A stretch of 64,000 nt of DNA, taken from Parahalioglobus pacificus. Its GTDB lineage: Bacteria > Pseudomonadota > Gammaproteobacteria > Pseudomonadales > Halieaceae. Below are positions 46,094 to 54,700 of the stretch, in pieces (position 1 is the stretch's first letter; every line of letters starts with the position of its first letter). The stretch covers positions 1 through 64,000 of the forward strand of contig NZ_BMYM01000005.1 of assembly GCF_014652275.1 (NCBI RefSeq), in the 5' to 3' direction. The notes beneath the pieces were generated by a model, which did not search any database, was not told where the DNA came from, and saw only the letters and a program-made list of their open reading frames with translations. The position numbers and the translations under genes were made by a program.

Positions 46094-46109
46094 GACTCAA
46101 TCTCTCCTG

Positions 46110-46553
46110 TTACTCAGCCGAAGCGTCTTCAGCGGGGGTTTCAGCAGGCGTCTCTTCAGCAGCCTCAGGCTTGGTGCGTGCTGCATCAGCGGCCTGACGC
46201 TCTTCGTAGCGGCTCTTACGCTCGCGATTTTCTTTCTCAGCCTTCATGATGAATGACTCATCAGTGACAGGCTCATCGCGACGAATCACCAGATTACGAA
46301 TCACGGCGTCGTTGTAACGGAAGGTGGTAGTCAGCTCGTCCATTGCATCGTTGGAGGCTTCAACATTCATCAGCACATAATGCGCCTTGTGAATCTTGTT
46401 GATGGGATACGCGAGTTGGCGACGGCCCCAGTCTTCTAGGCGGTGAATGTTGCCACCATCTTTGGTGATGGTGTTGGAGTAGCGCTCGATCATGCCGGGC
46501 ACTTGCTCTGACTGGTCCGGATGGACCATGAATACGATCTCGTAGTGTCGCAT
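46110..46553 (-). CDS. rpsF: 30S ribosomal protein S6
   Basis: The 147-residue protein begins [20 protein letters not shown], with [20 protein letters not shown] in the middle. The C-terminal tail after ~100 is acidic and Ala-rich ([15 protein letters not shown]), as in relatives whose S6 tail is glutamylated by RimK. ATG 46553 is used with a strong AAGGAG upstream. First gene of the S6-S18-membrane protein-L9 operon. Confidence 0.97.
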   Translation of the reverse strand: MRHYEIVFMVHPDQSEQVPGMIERYSNTITKDGGNIHRLEDWGRRQLAYPINKIHKAHYVLMNVEASNDAMDELTTTFRYNDAVIRNLVIRRDEPVTDESFIMKAEKENRERKSRYEERQAADAARTKPEAAEETPAETPAEDASAE

Positions 46554-46652
46554 CAGTCGGCTCCTTTCGGGGTTATGCCACCCATCTACTCTAGCGTGGT
46601 GCGGCAAGGAGAATCGGCCGTTAATGGCGGCCGGGCGAATTTTGAGGCGCGG

Positions 46653-46681
46653 AGTTTACAGAGACAACGGCCCGTCTGCAA
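46653..46681 (-). promoter_or_regulatory. Promoter of the rpsF operon
   Basis: On the minus strand, TTGCAG (46676-46681) and TAAACT (46653-46658) are separated by exactly 17 bp, about 100 bp before the rpsF ATG. The long leader could hold an S6:S18 autoregulatory structure, but I could not draw the known fold with confidence. Confidence 0.6.
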
Positions 46682-46684
46682 GCC

Positions 46685-47464
46685 CTACTCAGTAAGGCCT
46701 GACCGCTGCCTGACCACCTCGAAGAGGCATACGCCGGTTGCCACAGAAACATTCAAACTGCTCACGCTGCCGGCCATGGGTAGCTTTATCAGGTAATCAC
46801 AGGCCTCCCGGGTTAATCGGCGCAGCCCCTGGCCCTCCGCACCCATAACCAGGGCCATAGAACCCGTGGCATCCGTATCGTAGAGAGACTGCTCTGCCTC
46901 TCCGGCGGCACCGTAGATCCACACACCAGCGTCCTTCAGGGCAGCCAGCGTGCGAGCCAGATTGGTAACACGAACGAATGGCACCACTTCGGCTGCACCG
47001 CAGGCCACTTTGCGCGCAGTGGGCGACAGATCGGCCGACTTATCTTTCGGTACTATGACCGCATCTACTCCGGCCGCATCAGCACTTCGCAAGCAGGCGC
47101 CCAGGTTATGGGGGTCAGTGACACCATCCAGTATCAATAGAAGGGCAGCGCGAGACAGCCCCTCTAGGTGCGCCAGCAGTTGTTTCTCTGACCACTCATT
47201 TGACGCGTTATCATCATGACCGGTGAGCCGCGGTAATACCTCGGCCACTACTCCCTGATGGCGCCCTTCCACCATCAGATCCAATGATTTGCGTGGCTGG
47301 CGTGCTGTCGGCACCCCCTGGTTATGGGCAAGCGCCACCAGCGCGGCAATCCGCTTATCCTCGCGCCCTTCCTGTACCCACAGTCGCTGCACAGATTTAG
47401 GATGGGTACGCACCAAGGCATCCACCGCATGAATGCCGAACACTGTCTCCAAGGTTTTACTCAT
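46685..47464 (-). CDS. rlmB: 23S rRNA (guanosine-2'-O)-methyltransferase RlmB
   Basis: The 259-residue SpoU-family (SPOUT) methyltransferase modifies G2251 of 23S rRNA. An N-terminal L30e-like domain begins ETVFGIHAVDALVR. The knot motifs are LLILDGVTDPHNLGACLRSA, ALVMGAEGQGLRRLTREACD and LPMAGSVSSLNVSVATGVCL. It lies three bases after rnr on the same strand, the common rnr-rlmB pair. Confidence 0.96.
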   Translation of the reverse strand: MSKTLETVFGIHAVDALVRTHPKSVQRLWVQEGREDKRIAALVALAHNQGVPTARQPRKSLDLMVEGRHQGVVAEVLPRLTGHDDNASNEWSEKQLLAHLEGLSRAALLLILDGVTDPHNLGACLRSADAAGVDAVIVPKDKSADLSPTARKVACGAAEVVPFVRVTNLARTLAALKDAGVWIYGAAGEAEQSLYDTDATGSMALVMGAEGQGLRRLTREACDYLIKLPMAGSVSSLNVSVATGVCLFEVVRQRSGLTE

Positions 47465-47467
47465 GAA

Positions 47468-49867
47468 TCAGTGATGCCTTCTCAGACCGGTCTTACGCTT
47501 CTTCCGCCCCGGCTTAGGCCCCTTACCCGACGATTCTGTCGACTTGTTGCTCCCGCGGTTTGCGGCTTGCGCTTTACCTGGCTTGTCTCGTTTTAATCGC
47601 CCCTTAGGCTTCGGCGCGCGCTCACCTTTCCTGCCTTTTTTGCCTGAGGGAGAGTCAAGCAACTCCAGATCTATCTTGCGGTCATCCAGATCTACCCGCG
47701 CCACTTGTACGGCAACCCGCTCGCCGATCTGGAACGATCGCCCTGTGCGCTCACCCACCAGTCGTTGGTGAGCCCTGTCGAACTGATAGTAGTCCGCTGG
47801 TAAGGCAGTCACATGCACCAGCCCTTCGATGTAAATATCTACCAGTTCTATGAACAAGCCGAAGTTGGTGACGGCGCTGATCACCCCCTCAAAACGCTCG
47901 CCTACATGCTCCAGAAGATATTCGCATTTCAACCAGGCCTGAACCTCGCGTGTCGCATCGTCGGCACGGCGCTCTGTCATTGAGCTCTGCTCACCCAAAA
48001 CCGCCATTGCATGCTTGTCATAGGGGAATATGCGCTTACAGGCGATAACGCCAGCGCCCTCAACGCGCCGCACGTGGGGGTTATCAATTTCACTCCTGAT
48101 CACGGCGCGAATGCCGCGATGCACTAACAGGTCCGGATAACGCCGAATAGGGGATGTGAAATGTGCATAGGCCTCGTAGTGGAGACCAAAGTGCCCCTCG
48201 TTATCGGGTTGATACACCGCCTGACTGAGGGATCTCAACAACATTGTCTGAATGACTTGCGCATCGTCCCGTTCGACAATCTGCTGCAGCAAATCCTGAT
48301 AATGCGCGGGCGTGGGTTTTTCGCCACCGCTTAACTCCAAGCCTAGCTCCCCGAGGAAGCTGCGAAGATTCTCCAGCTTCTCCTCGGTAGGCCCCTGATG
48401 AACCCGGTAAAGAATGGGCTGGCCGCTGGCCTCGAAAAACCGCGCAGCAGCGACATTTGCGCACAACATGCATTCTTCGATGAGCTTATGGGCGTCATTA
48501 CGCACTACCGGCACGATCGCTTCGATCTTGCGGCGCTCATCGAAGAGGATGCGAGTTTCCACCGTTTCAAAATCGATAGCACCACGCTTGTCCCGCGCTT
48601 GGCGCAGCACGCCGTACAGCTCGTGCAGACGAATCAAATGGGGGGCAATTTCGCCCTCAACGGACGGATGCCAGCCCTCCTCCAGCACCTGCCCCACCTG
48701 GGTATACGTCAACCTAGCATGGGAATGAATCACTGCTTCCATGAATTCAAACCGCAACAGCTCGCCTGTGCGGCCCAGCTCCATTTCGCACACCATGGCA
48801 AGCCGGTCAACGCTGGGATTTAGAGAGCAGAGTCCGTTGGAAAGTACTTCGGGCAACATCGGCACCACACGCTCGGGAAAGTACACCGAGTTACCGCGTT
48901 GCGATGCCTCGTCATCCAATGCGCTGCCAATACGGACATAGTGCGACACATCTGCGATGGCTACCCACAAGCGCCAACCACCGCGGCGCTTCTCACAGTA
49001 CACAGCGTCGTCAAAATCGCGGGCATCCTCACCGTCGATCGTCACGAACGGCAGCGATCGCAGATCGTGCCGACGCTGTTTATCCTGCTCGGCCGGTTCG
49101 GGCTCAAGTGACCCGGCTTCCTTTAGCACCGCATCGGGCCATTCCCAGGGGATCCCGTGGCTGCGAATAGCCACTTCTATCTCCAGACCCGGGTCTAGAT
49201 GCTCGCCAAGAATTTCTGAAATGCGTCCCTTGGCGCCCAATATGCGCGTGGGGTAGTCGGTGATGATGGCGCTGACTATCTGCCCGGATTTGGCAGCGCC
49301 CTTGCAATTAGGCGGGATGAGTACGTGATGATTGATCCTGGCGTTGTCAGAGACCACGAACCCAATGCCGCTTTCTTCCTGATAGCGCCCCACCACCGTC
49401 GTCACCGCACGTTGCAGGACCTCGATAACCTTGCCTTCATTACGACCGCGACGATCAGTGCCGGTAATTTGTACCAACACCTCGTCGCCATCAAACACAA
49501 ACTGCATCTGCCGCGCACTGAGGTAGATGTCATCCTGATCGGCATCAATGGGCATCGCAAACCCATAGCCATCCCTGTGGCCCTGCACCCGGCAGTGCAC
49601 CAGTTGGAGCCGATCCACCAGCGCAAAGGCACCTGCACGATTGACAAGAAGCTGACCGTCGCGCTGCATGGCCCTGAGTCGTTTGCGTAGCGCCTCCACC
49701 TGCTCGTGGTCAGCAATGGCCAATTTTTTGGCGATGAGGTTTTGGTTCAGCGGCTTACCAACCTCCTTCATCAGCTGAAGGATGGCCTCGCGGCTGGGGA
49801 TGGGGTTGTCGTAACGACGAGCTTCGCGTTCGGCGTGGGGGTCTGTGATGTTGCCTTTCTTAGGCAT
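47468..49867 (-). CDS. rnr: Ribonuclease R
   Basis: This 799-residue 3'-5' exoribonuclease degrades structured RNA. Order of parts: N-terminal winged helix (REAILQLMKEVGKPLNQNLI), two cold-shock OB domains, the RNB catalytic domain with TIDGEDARDFDDAV, an S1 domain (FEGVISAVTNFGLFIELVDI) and a basic tail rich in Lys/Gly/Arg. ATG 49867 (MPKKGNITDPHAER) is preferred over a TTG/GTG-type extension to 49897. Confidence 0.96.
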   Translation of the reverse strand: MPKKGNITDPHAEREARRYDNPIPSREAILQLMKEVGKPLNQNLIAKKLAIADHEQVEALRKRLRAMQRDGQLLVNRAGAFALVDRLQLVHCRVQGHRDGYGFAMPIDADQDDIYLSARQMQFVFDGDEVLVQITGTDRRGRNEGKVIEVLQRAVTTVVGRYQEESGIGFVVSDNARINHHVLIPPNCKGAAKSGQIVSAIITDYPTRILGAKGRISEILGEHLDPGLEIEVAIRSHGIPWEWPDAVLKEAGSLEPEPAEQDKQRRHDLRSLPFVTIDGEDARDFDDAVYCEKRRGGWRLWVAIADVSHYVRIGSALDDEASQRGNSVYFPERVVPMLPEVLSNGLCSLNPSVDRLAMVCEMELGRTGELLRFEFMEAVIHSHARLTYTQVGQVLEEGWHPSVEGEIAPHLIRLHELYGVLRQARDKRGAIDFETVETRILFDERRKIEAIVPVVRNDAHKLIEECMLCANVAAARFFEASGQPILYRVHQGPTEEKLENLRSFLGELGLELSGGEKPTPAHYQDLLQQIVERDDAQVIQTMLLRSLSQAVYQPDNEGHFGLHYEAYAHFTSPIRRYPDLLVHRGIRAVIRSEIDNPHVRRVEGAGVIACKRIFPYDKHAMAVLGEQSSMTERRADDATREVQAWLKCEYLLEHVGERFEGVISAVTNFGLFIELVDIYIEGLVHVTALPADYYQFDRAHQRLVGERTGRSFQIGERVAVQVARVDLDDRKIDLELLDSPSGKKGRKGERAPKPKGRLKRDKPGKAQAANRGSNKSTESSGKGPKPGRKKRKTGLRRHH

Positions 49868-49934
49868 CGAGCTGGGTACCTTCCCTTGGCTGGGCACTGT
49901 CGTGCAACACGTCGGCTGACAGTATACGCGAGGA

Positions 49935-49963
49935 TTGACAAAGCGTGAGGCGCTCAGTAAAGT
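49935..49963 (+). promoter_or_regulatory. Promoter of tRNA-Leu
   Basis: A perfect -35 TTGACA (49935-49940) is followed after 17 bp by TAAAGT (49958-49963). TCGCGCCC follows as a GC-rich discriminator. The tRNA begins about 30 nt after the expected +1. It partly overlaps the upstream region of rnr, which is divergent. Confidence 0.8.
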
Positions 49964-50000
49964 TCGCGCCCTCGGTGAACTACAGATCGTTCAACCGCTG

Positions 50001-50086
50001 CCCAGGTGGTGAAATTGGTAGACACGCTAGCTTCAGGTGCTAGTGCTCGAAAGGGCGTGGAGGTTCAAGTCCTCTCCTGGGCACCA
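50001..50086 (+). tRNA. tRNA-Leu (anticodon CAG)
   Basis: An 86-nt class II tRNA starts GCCCAGGTGGTGAAATTGG, with D-loop GGTAGACACG. The anticodon stem CTAGC/GCTAG encloses TTCAGGT (anticodon CAG). It has a long variable arm, T-arm GGTTCAAGTCC and an encoded CCA after acceptor CCTGGGC. Confidence 0.96.
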
Positions 50087-50389
50087 TCTCACAAGTAATT
50101 GTTCTAAAAGAATTTATCACAACATTCGGAAGCGCCGACATCTCTGCTTGGATGTTAGCATTTTTCGTTTGTGGACCACTTTGAGACCAACATTTCAGTG
50201 CGCCGTTAGCTCGGAGCATAAAGGCTGTCACGATTGGACTCTCGGCCGGCTAAGTCTGCGCGCGCGACCCTTGTCTTGAGGCAGAGCGTACGTTTCCTTA
50301 TTCGAAGTAGACCCCGCGGATAGCATTTATCTCAACAGCCCGTTATATTCAACTCGCGTTATCACGGGACAGCACCCCTACTCCATATT
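50087..50389. other. Intergenic stretch of about 300 bp, nothing recognised
   Basis: This stretch lies between tRNA-Leu and the Anbu gene. It has short ORFs in several frames without ribosome sites, no clear terminator and no repeat. It is AT-richer than its flanks. A tRNA-adjacent site is where elements often integrate, but I see no direct repeat of the tRNA 3' end or integrase. Confidence 0.5.
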
Positions 50390-51139
50390 ATGACCTACTG
50401 CCTCGCTATTGCCCTCGAGGACGGCCTCGTTTTTTGCTCTGATTCACGCACCAATGCAGGCGCGGACCGTGTCAGCAGTTACAGCAAGATGCACCGCTTT
50501 TCTGTGCCGTACGACCGGTCGCTGGTCCTACTGACGGCTGGAAACCTTGCCACTAGTCAAGCCGTGGTGTCTCAGATTCAGCGGGATTTGGAGCAGGACG
50601 CCGAGTTCAACATCCTGAAGGCGAGCTACGTTTCTGATGTGGCCGACTACGTGGGCAGGCTCAGTGTGGAAGAGCAGGGCAAGTATCAGGAACAGGGCGG
50701 CCCCAACGCGGGATTCAATGCCGCTGCCACCTTTATTCTCGGCGGTCAGATCAAGGGACATTCCCCTGAGCTGTACATGATCTATCCCGAAGGTAACCAC
50801 ATCACCGCTTCGGATCTGCACCCTTATTTGCAGATTGGTGAAACCAAGTACGGAAAGCCGATTCTGGATCGCATTATTCGGCCAGAAACGCCATTCGAAA
50901 CAGCTATGCGCTGCGCGATTGTATCGGTGGATTCCACCATGCGTTCCAACGCTACCGTCGGCCCACCCTTAGAGTGTCTGTTCTATCGCAAGGACAGTCT
51001 TCAGCCCAATGAGCGGTACTGCAAACTGGAAGAGCACCACCCTTATCTGGCAGAAGTCCGCGAGAGCTGGGATGACAGCATACGCAGTGCTTTCGACAAT
51101 CTACCTACGCTGGATGCGGTGTTCGCAGAAGACGAATAA
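50390..51139 (+). CDS. Anbu (ancestral beta-subunit) proteasome-like protein
   Basis: The 249-residue Ntn-hydrolase-fold protein of the bacterial Anbu family is related to HslV and proteasome beta subunits. After Met removal the N-terminal nucleophile would be Thr2 (MTYCLAIALEDGLVFCSDSR). DSRTNAG and the Lys in YSKMHRF occupy the usual catalytic positions. GETKYGKPILDRI is typical of Anbu. Family members form ring or lock-washer oligomers; native substrates are unknown. It converges with, and overlaps by 35 bp, the metallopeptidase of the ATP-grasp/alpha-E operon, its usual partners. Confidence 0.88.
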   Translation: MTYCLAIALEDGLVFCSDSRTNAGADRVSSYSKMHRFSVPYDRSLVLLTAGNLATSQAVVSQIQRDLEQDAEFNILKASYVSDVADYVGRLSVEEQGKYQEQGGPNAGFNAAATFILGGQIKGHSPELYMIYPEGNHITASDLHPYLQIGETKYGKPILDRIIRPETPFETAMRCAIVSVDSTMRSNATVGPPLECLFYRKDSLQPNERYCKLEEHHPYLAEVRESWDDSIRSAFDNLPTLDAVFAEDE

Positions 51140-52109
51140 CCTCGTCTACGAACTGCAGTTTCTCAGCCACTCTCTCGCCGATCACGAACGGGTACGCATC
51201 GCCGCGGCCTACACTGCGGGTCATTTCATTCAGAGCCACGCTCAGTGATTGCCAGGCGGCAATGCGCTGCCCAATGGTCATGACGCTAGGATCATCGGGT
51301 AACAGTCCGTGCGCAGCGGCCGTTTCAAGAGCGTCGTAAATGTGCAGGTAGTGGCCCCAGGTCTCGGCCCAATCTTCAGAAGGGTGTGCACTGGCGTAGG
51401 CGCTAATGTACGCCTCCCGCCAGTGCTCAGCCGGCCCCAGATCGTAGTAGCTTTTCAGCGCGGTCTGATAGTCCACCGTTTCGTCACCGAATACCATCGC
51501 AAAACGCTGGCGCAGCACATCGTCTGGGTTCAGGTATGACCAGTAATAATGACCCGACTCATGTCGTAGATGGCCTAGCACCGTGCGATAGCTCTCGCGC
51601 AGCTCCATGCGCGCTTCGGTACGCGCCGCGTCATCGGCTTCCAGGGTGTTGATTGTGATTACACCACCCAAATAGCCAGTGGAGACAAAAGACTCTGGAT
51701 ACAGGCCAGGATTGCTACGGGCATCCTCCATAAAATCCATGAGCAGTCCGCGTTGTGGATCAGCCCAACCGTTTTCCAAAGGCAGTCCAAGTTGCATGAG
51801 GGTAAAGAAGAGTCGCTTCTTTCCCTCCTCCAATACGGCCCATCGCTCGCGATTCCCAGCTACCGACAAATTGGGGATAGTGCGATTGAACTGGCAGGCG
51901 GTGCACAAGGCTTGCTCCGAATTGGTCGGGCGCAACCAGTTACAGACACCATACTCACTGCCATTCGAACAGCATGTAAGGTGTTCTGCAGATTCGAGAG
52001 GCACCATGGCCCTAGCCTCGGGGTCAAAACCCAATACCGCACCGCAGTTAAGGCAGCGATGACTGTCAAAAAACACCTGGTTCCCGCAGGTGCAGTAAAA
52101 CCGCTTCAT
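51105..52109 (-). CDS. Zinc-ribbon putative metallopeptidase (Mx-type) of the Anbu locus
   Basis: The 334-residue protein begins with a zinc ribbon (FYCTCGNQVFFDSHRCLNCG), with two further Cys pairs at ~48-75 (CCSNGSEYGVCNW, CTACQF). The catalytic region has a long helix with GHLRHESGHYYW, an HExxH variant written HESGH, and later acidic residues in EDWAETWGHYLHIYD. This matches the putative zinc-binding peptidases found with ATP-grasp/alpha-E genes. It overlaps the alpha-E stop by one or two bases. It may take the place of the transglutaminase usually in this operon. Confidence 0.82.
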   Translation of the reverse strand: MKRFYCTCGNQVFFDSHRCLNCGAVLGFDPEARAMVPLESAEHLTCCSNGSEYGVCNWLRPTNSEQALCTACQFNRTIPNLSVAGNRERWAVLEEGKKRLFFTLMQLGLPLENGWADPQRGLLMDFMEDARSNPGLYPESFVSTGYLGGVITINTLEADDAARTEARMELRESYRTVLGHLRHESGHYYWSYLNPDDVLRQRFAMVFGDETVDYQTALKSYYDLGPAEHWREAYISAYASAHPSEDWAETWGHYLHIYDALETAAAHGLLPDDPSVMTIGQRIAAWQSLSVALNEMTRSVGRGDAYPFVIGERVAEKLQFVDEVIRLLRTPHPA

Positions 52110-53044
52110 CAGGCTTCCGGCTGGAACCAGGTTGCGTCTATGGATCGATGCAGGAGATTAACCTGATGCTGAAACTCGTCAATGAACGCGTGCAACTCTG
52201 CCCTGCTCACCTGCTCGGCATGAAAACGACGCAAGCGCCGCCGGATACGTTCGATGCTACGAAGCGTTGCACCGTTATTCTTGAGCGGCCCGAGCTCTTC
52301 GCGAATTCCCCGTATGCAAAACCGCACCGATCGCGGAAAGGCGGGTTCCATAAAGACAAAGTCCACCATAGCGTTCTTTTCGATGAGCGGGCCCACCTGA
52401 CGTCGGTAGGCACTCATGGCCGACAGAGCGTGCAGCAGCGAAGACCACAACAGCGGGTCTATGGCTGCGAAGTTTCCCTCGCGATCAAGGATGTCCCCGG
52501 CTCCCACATCGACAACCCGTGTGGTCATATCCGCACGTTCGAGCAGTTGTCCCAGCTTGATAAAACGGTAGGCATGGTCACGCGAGAGCGTCGTCTGAAT
52601 CAGCCCGTTCAGGGTTTGGCAGCGAGAGACAAACTCAGCCAGGAATGCGTGCCGATTGCGGCGCCCCACTGACTTCTCAGCATTGTCGCGGGTAAAAATA
52701 TGCAGCTCATTCATCAGCTCCCAGGCATCTTCGGGGAGCACATCTCGTGTGGTGCGCACGTTTTCACGCGCCGCTTTTACTGAGTAAGGAATGCTGCAGG
52801 GTGATTCCTCATCCGCCAGCAGCAGCTTGAGCACATTTTGCTCGTTAGCGACACGAAAGCGCTGCGCAAACTGTTCCTGCGCATCGAGAATCTTCACCAT
52901 GATGTCCCAGCCCGGCTCAGAGCCACTGGGTATATCCATAATCAGGTGATTGTAAGCACTCACAAGGCGCGCGGTATCCTCTGCACGCTCAAGATAGCGC
53001 GCCATCCAGTAAAGGCGTTCAGCAACGCTGGAGAGCATAGTCAT
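52109..53044 (-). CDS. Alpha-E (DUF403) protein
   Basis: The protein has about 311 residues, all helical. The family start MLSSVAERLYWMARYLERAEDTARLV is clear, and the conserved FIKLGQLLERADMTTRVVDV is present later. Alpha-E proteins are thought to act with circularly permuted ATP-grasp ligases in peptide modification. I use ATG 53044, overlapping the ATP-grasp stop by 4 bp; an upstream frame extension to 53065 is not needed. It is tightly coupled on both sides. Confidence 0.88.
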   Translation of the reverse strand: MTMLSSVAERLYWMARYLERAEDTARLVSAYNHLIMDIPSGSEPGWDIMVKILDAQEQFAQRFRVANEQNVLKLLLADEESPCSIPYSVKAARENVRTTRDVLPEDAWELMNELHIFTRDNAEKSVGRRNRHAFLAEFVSRCQTLNGLIQTTLSRDHAYRFIKLGQLLERADMTTRVVDVGAGDILDREGNFAAIDPLLWSSLLHALSAMSAYRRQVGPLIEKNAMVDFVFMEPAFPRSVRFCIRGIREELGPLKNNGATLRSIERIRRRLRRFHAEQVSRAELHAFIDEFQHQVNLLHRSIDATWFQPEA

Positions 53045-54489
53045 CGTTTGCCCTCCACAATCCATGTGTCTTTGCTGCCACCGCCCTGCGACGAGTTGAC
53101 CACCAAGGATCCCTTGACCAGCGCCACGCGGGTTAAGCCCCCAGGCGTCACCCAGCTGTCCTTTCCCTGCAGGATGAACGGGCGCAAGTCCAGGTGTCGC
53201 GGCTCTACACCGTTTTCAATAAAGGTGGGTGCAGTCGATAACGACAGTGTCGGCTGGGCGATGTAATTGCGCGGGTTTTCCTCAATGAGCTTCGCAAACT
53301 TCTTATGCGTTGCTGCATCACTGTGTGGCCCTACCATAATGCCGTAGCCGCCTGACTCATTCGCAGGCTTGACCACAAGGTTCTTCAAATTGGCCAGCAC
53401 ATACTCTCGATCGGCCTCTCGCATACACAAATAGGTGGGCACACTATTCACTATCGGCTTTTCTCTTAGATAGTAGCGAATCATGTCCAGCACATAGGCG
53501 TATACCACTTTATCGTCAGCTACCCCAGCGCCAGGGGCGTTGGCAATGGCGACCTTCCCGGCCTTCCAGCTTCGCATTAAACCCGGGATACCCAGAACTG
53601 AGTCCTCTCGAAACGCTTCAGGATCCATGAAGTCTTCATCGATACGGCGATAGATAACATCCACACGGGCTGGGCCATCGACGGTACGCATATAGACGCA
53701 TTCATCGTCACCCACAAACAGGTCAGTCCCTTCGACTAACTCCGCACCCATACCCTGAGCGAGAAACGCATGTTCAAAATAAGCAGAGTTGTATATGCCC
53801 GGCGTTAACACCACGATGGTAGGCCTCCGCCTTTCCCGTGGCGAGAGTGACGCCAGTGTGCTGTAAAGCTGCGAGGGATAGTCATCCACCGGCAAGATGC
53901 TGTGGTTCTCAAACAGCTCCGGCAATGCGCGCTTGGTGATCTCGCGGTTTTCCACCATGTAGGAAACACCCGAAGGCACCCGAAGGTTATCCTCAAGTAC
54001 GTAGAATTTCCCATCGCCATTACGCACAAGATCGGTGCCGCAAATATGAGCCCATACACCGTGGCGCGGCGACATACCCATGCATTGCTCTTTAAAATTC
54101 GGTGATTCGAGCACAATCTCAGCAGGCACAACCCCATCGGCGAGTATGCGCTGCTTATTGTAAATATCGTCGATGAAGCAATTAAGGGCGCGCGTGCGCT
54201 GTACAAGCCCGTCACTCACCCGAGACCACTCTTTGGCGGGAATGATTCGGGGGATGATATCGAAGGGCCAGGCGCGATCGATATTGCCGCCTTCGGTATA
54301 GACCGTGAAGGATATTCCCATATCACGAATAGCCACCTCGGAGGCTTCTTGCCGAGCGGCGAGCTCCGCCCCACTAAGTTTCCGCAACATATTCACAGCC
54401 TGACGCGCCGCTACTCGGGCGCCGCCCTTCTCTGTAATTAACTCATCAAAGAAGTCGCTTGCGCGATAACGATTCCAGATATCTTCCAT
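53041..54489 (-). CDS. Circularly permuted ATP-grasp protein
   Basis: This 482-residue protein belongs to the DUF404/DUF407 type. Segments FDIIPRIIPAKEWSRVSDGL, RNGDGKFYVLEDNLRVPSG and VVVLTPGIYNSAYFEHAFLA are characteristic, as is the C-terminal NLVVKPANESGGYGIMVG (ATP-binding glycine loop). It probably makes peptide or amide bonds (amidoligase). It is the first gene of the three-gene operon with alpha-E and the metallopeptidase. The promoter is not evident in the 211 bp upstream, shared with the divergent oxidoreductase. Confidence 0.9.
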   Translation of the reverse strand: MEDIWNRYRASDFFDELITEKGGARVAARQAVNMLRKLSGAELAARQEASEVAIRDMGISFTVYTEGGNIDRAWPFDIIPRIIPAKEWSRVSDGLVQRTRALNCFIDDIYNKQRILADGVVPAEIVLESPNFKEQCMGMSPRHGVWAHICGTDLVRNGDGKFYVLEDNLRVPSGVSYMVENREITKRALPELFENHSILPVDDYPSQLYSTLASLSPRERRRPTIVVLTPGIYNSAYFEHAFLAQGMGAELVEGTDLFVGDDECVYMRTVDGPARVDVIYRRIDEDFMDPEAFREDSVLGIPGLMRSWKAGKVAIANAPGAGVADDKVVYAYVLDMIRYYLREKPIVNSVPTYLCMREADREYVLANLKNLVVKPANESGGYGIMVGPHSDAATHKKFAKLIEENPRNYIAQPTLSLSTAPTFIENGVEPRHLDLRPFILQGKDSWVTPGGLTRVALVKGSLVVNSSQGGGSKDTWIVEGKR

Positions 54490-54623
54490 GGTGCTTTCAC
54501 ATTGAGGCGAGAGTACAGTCTAGCAGAGTGTTAGTACGCTCTGGGGCGTGGCAACGCTGTACCACCTCAAATACCTAAACGCGAGAACATGCTTGGCGGG
54601 GTTTTCCAGTGACAGTTCGCTGT

Positions 54624-54629
54624 TATAGT
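54624..54629 (+). promoter_or_regulatory. Possible -10 box upstream of the molybdopterin oxidoreductase
   Basis: TATAGT stands about 72 bp before the ATG at 54701. Upstream GTTTTC lies 17 bp away and is a poor -35. Only the -10 is convincing. Confidence 0.3.
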
Positions 54630-54700
54630 GGGTCGATGTTCATTCGCGCGCTTACATATGGGTGCCAATGGGTCAGCGCAACACCGCCGGAGAATTCGCC

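Noticed and set aside
46554..46652. S6:S18 leader RNA motif before rpsF
   Set aside because: A GCC/GGC-containing stem can be drawn, but I could not reproduce the known consensus fold; an RNA covariance search would decide.
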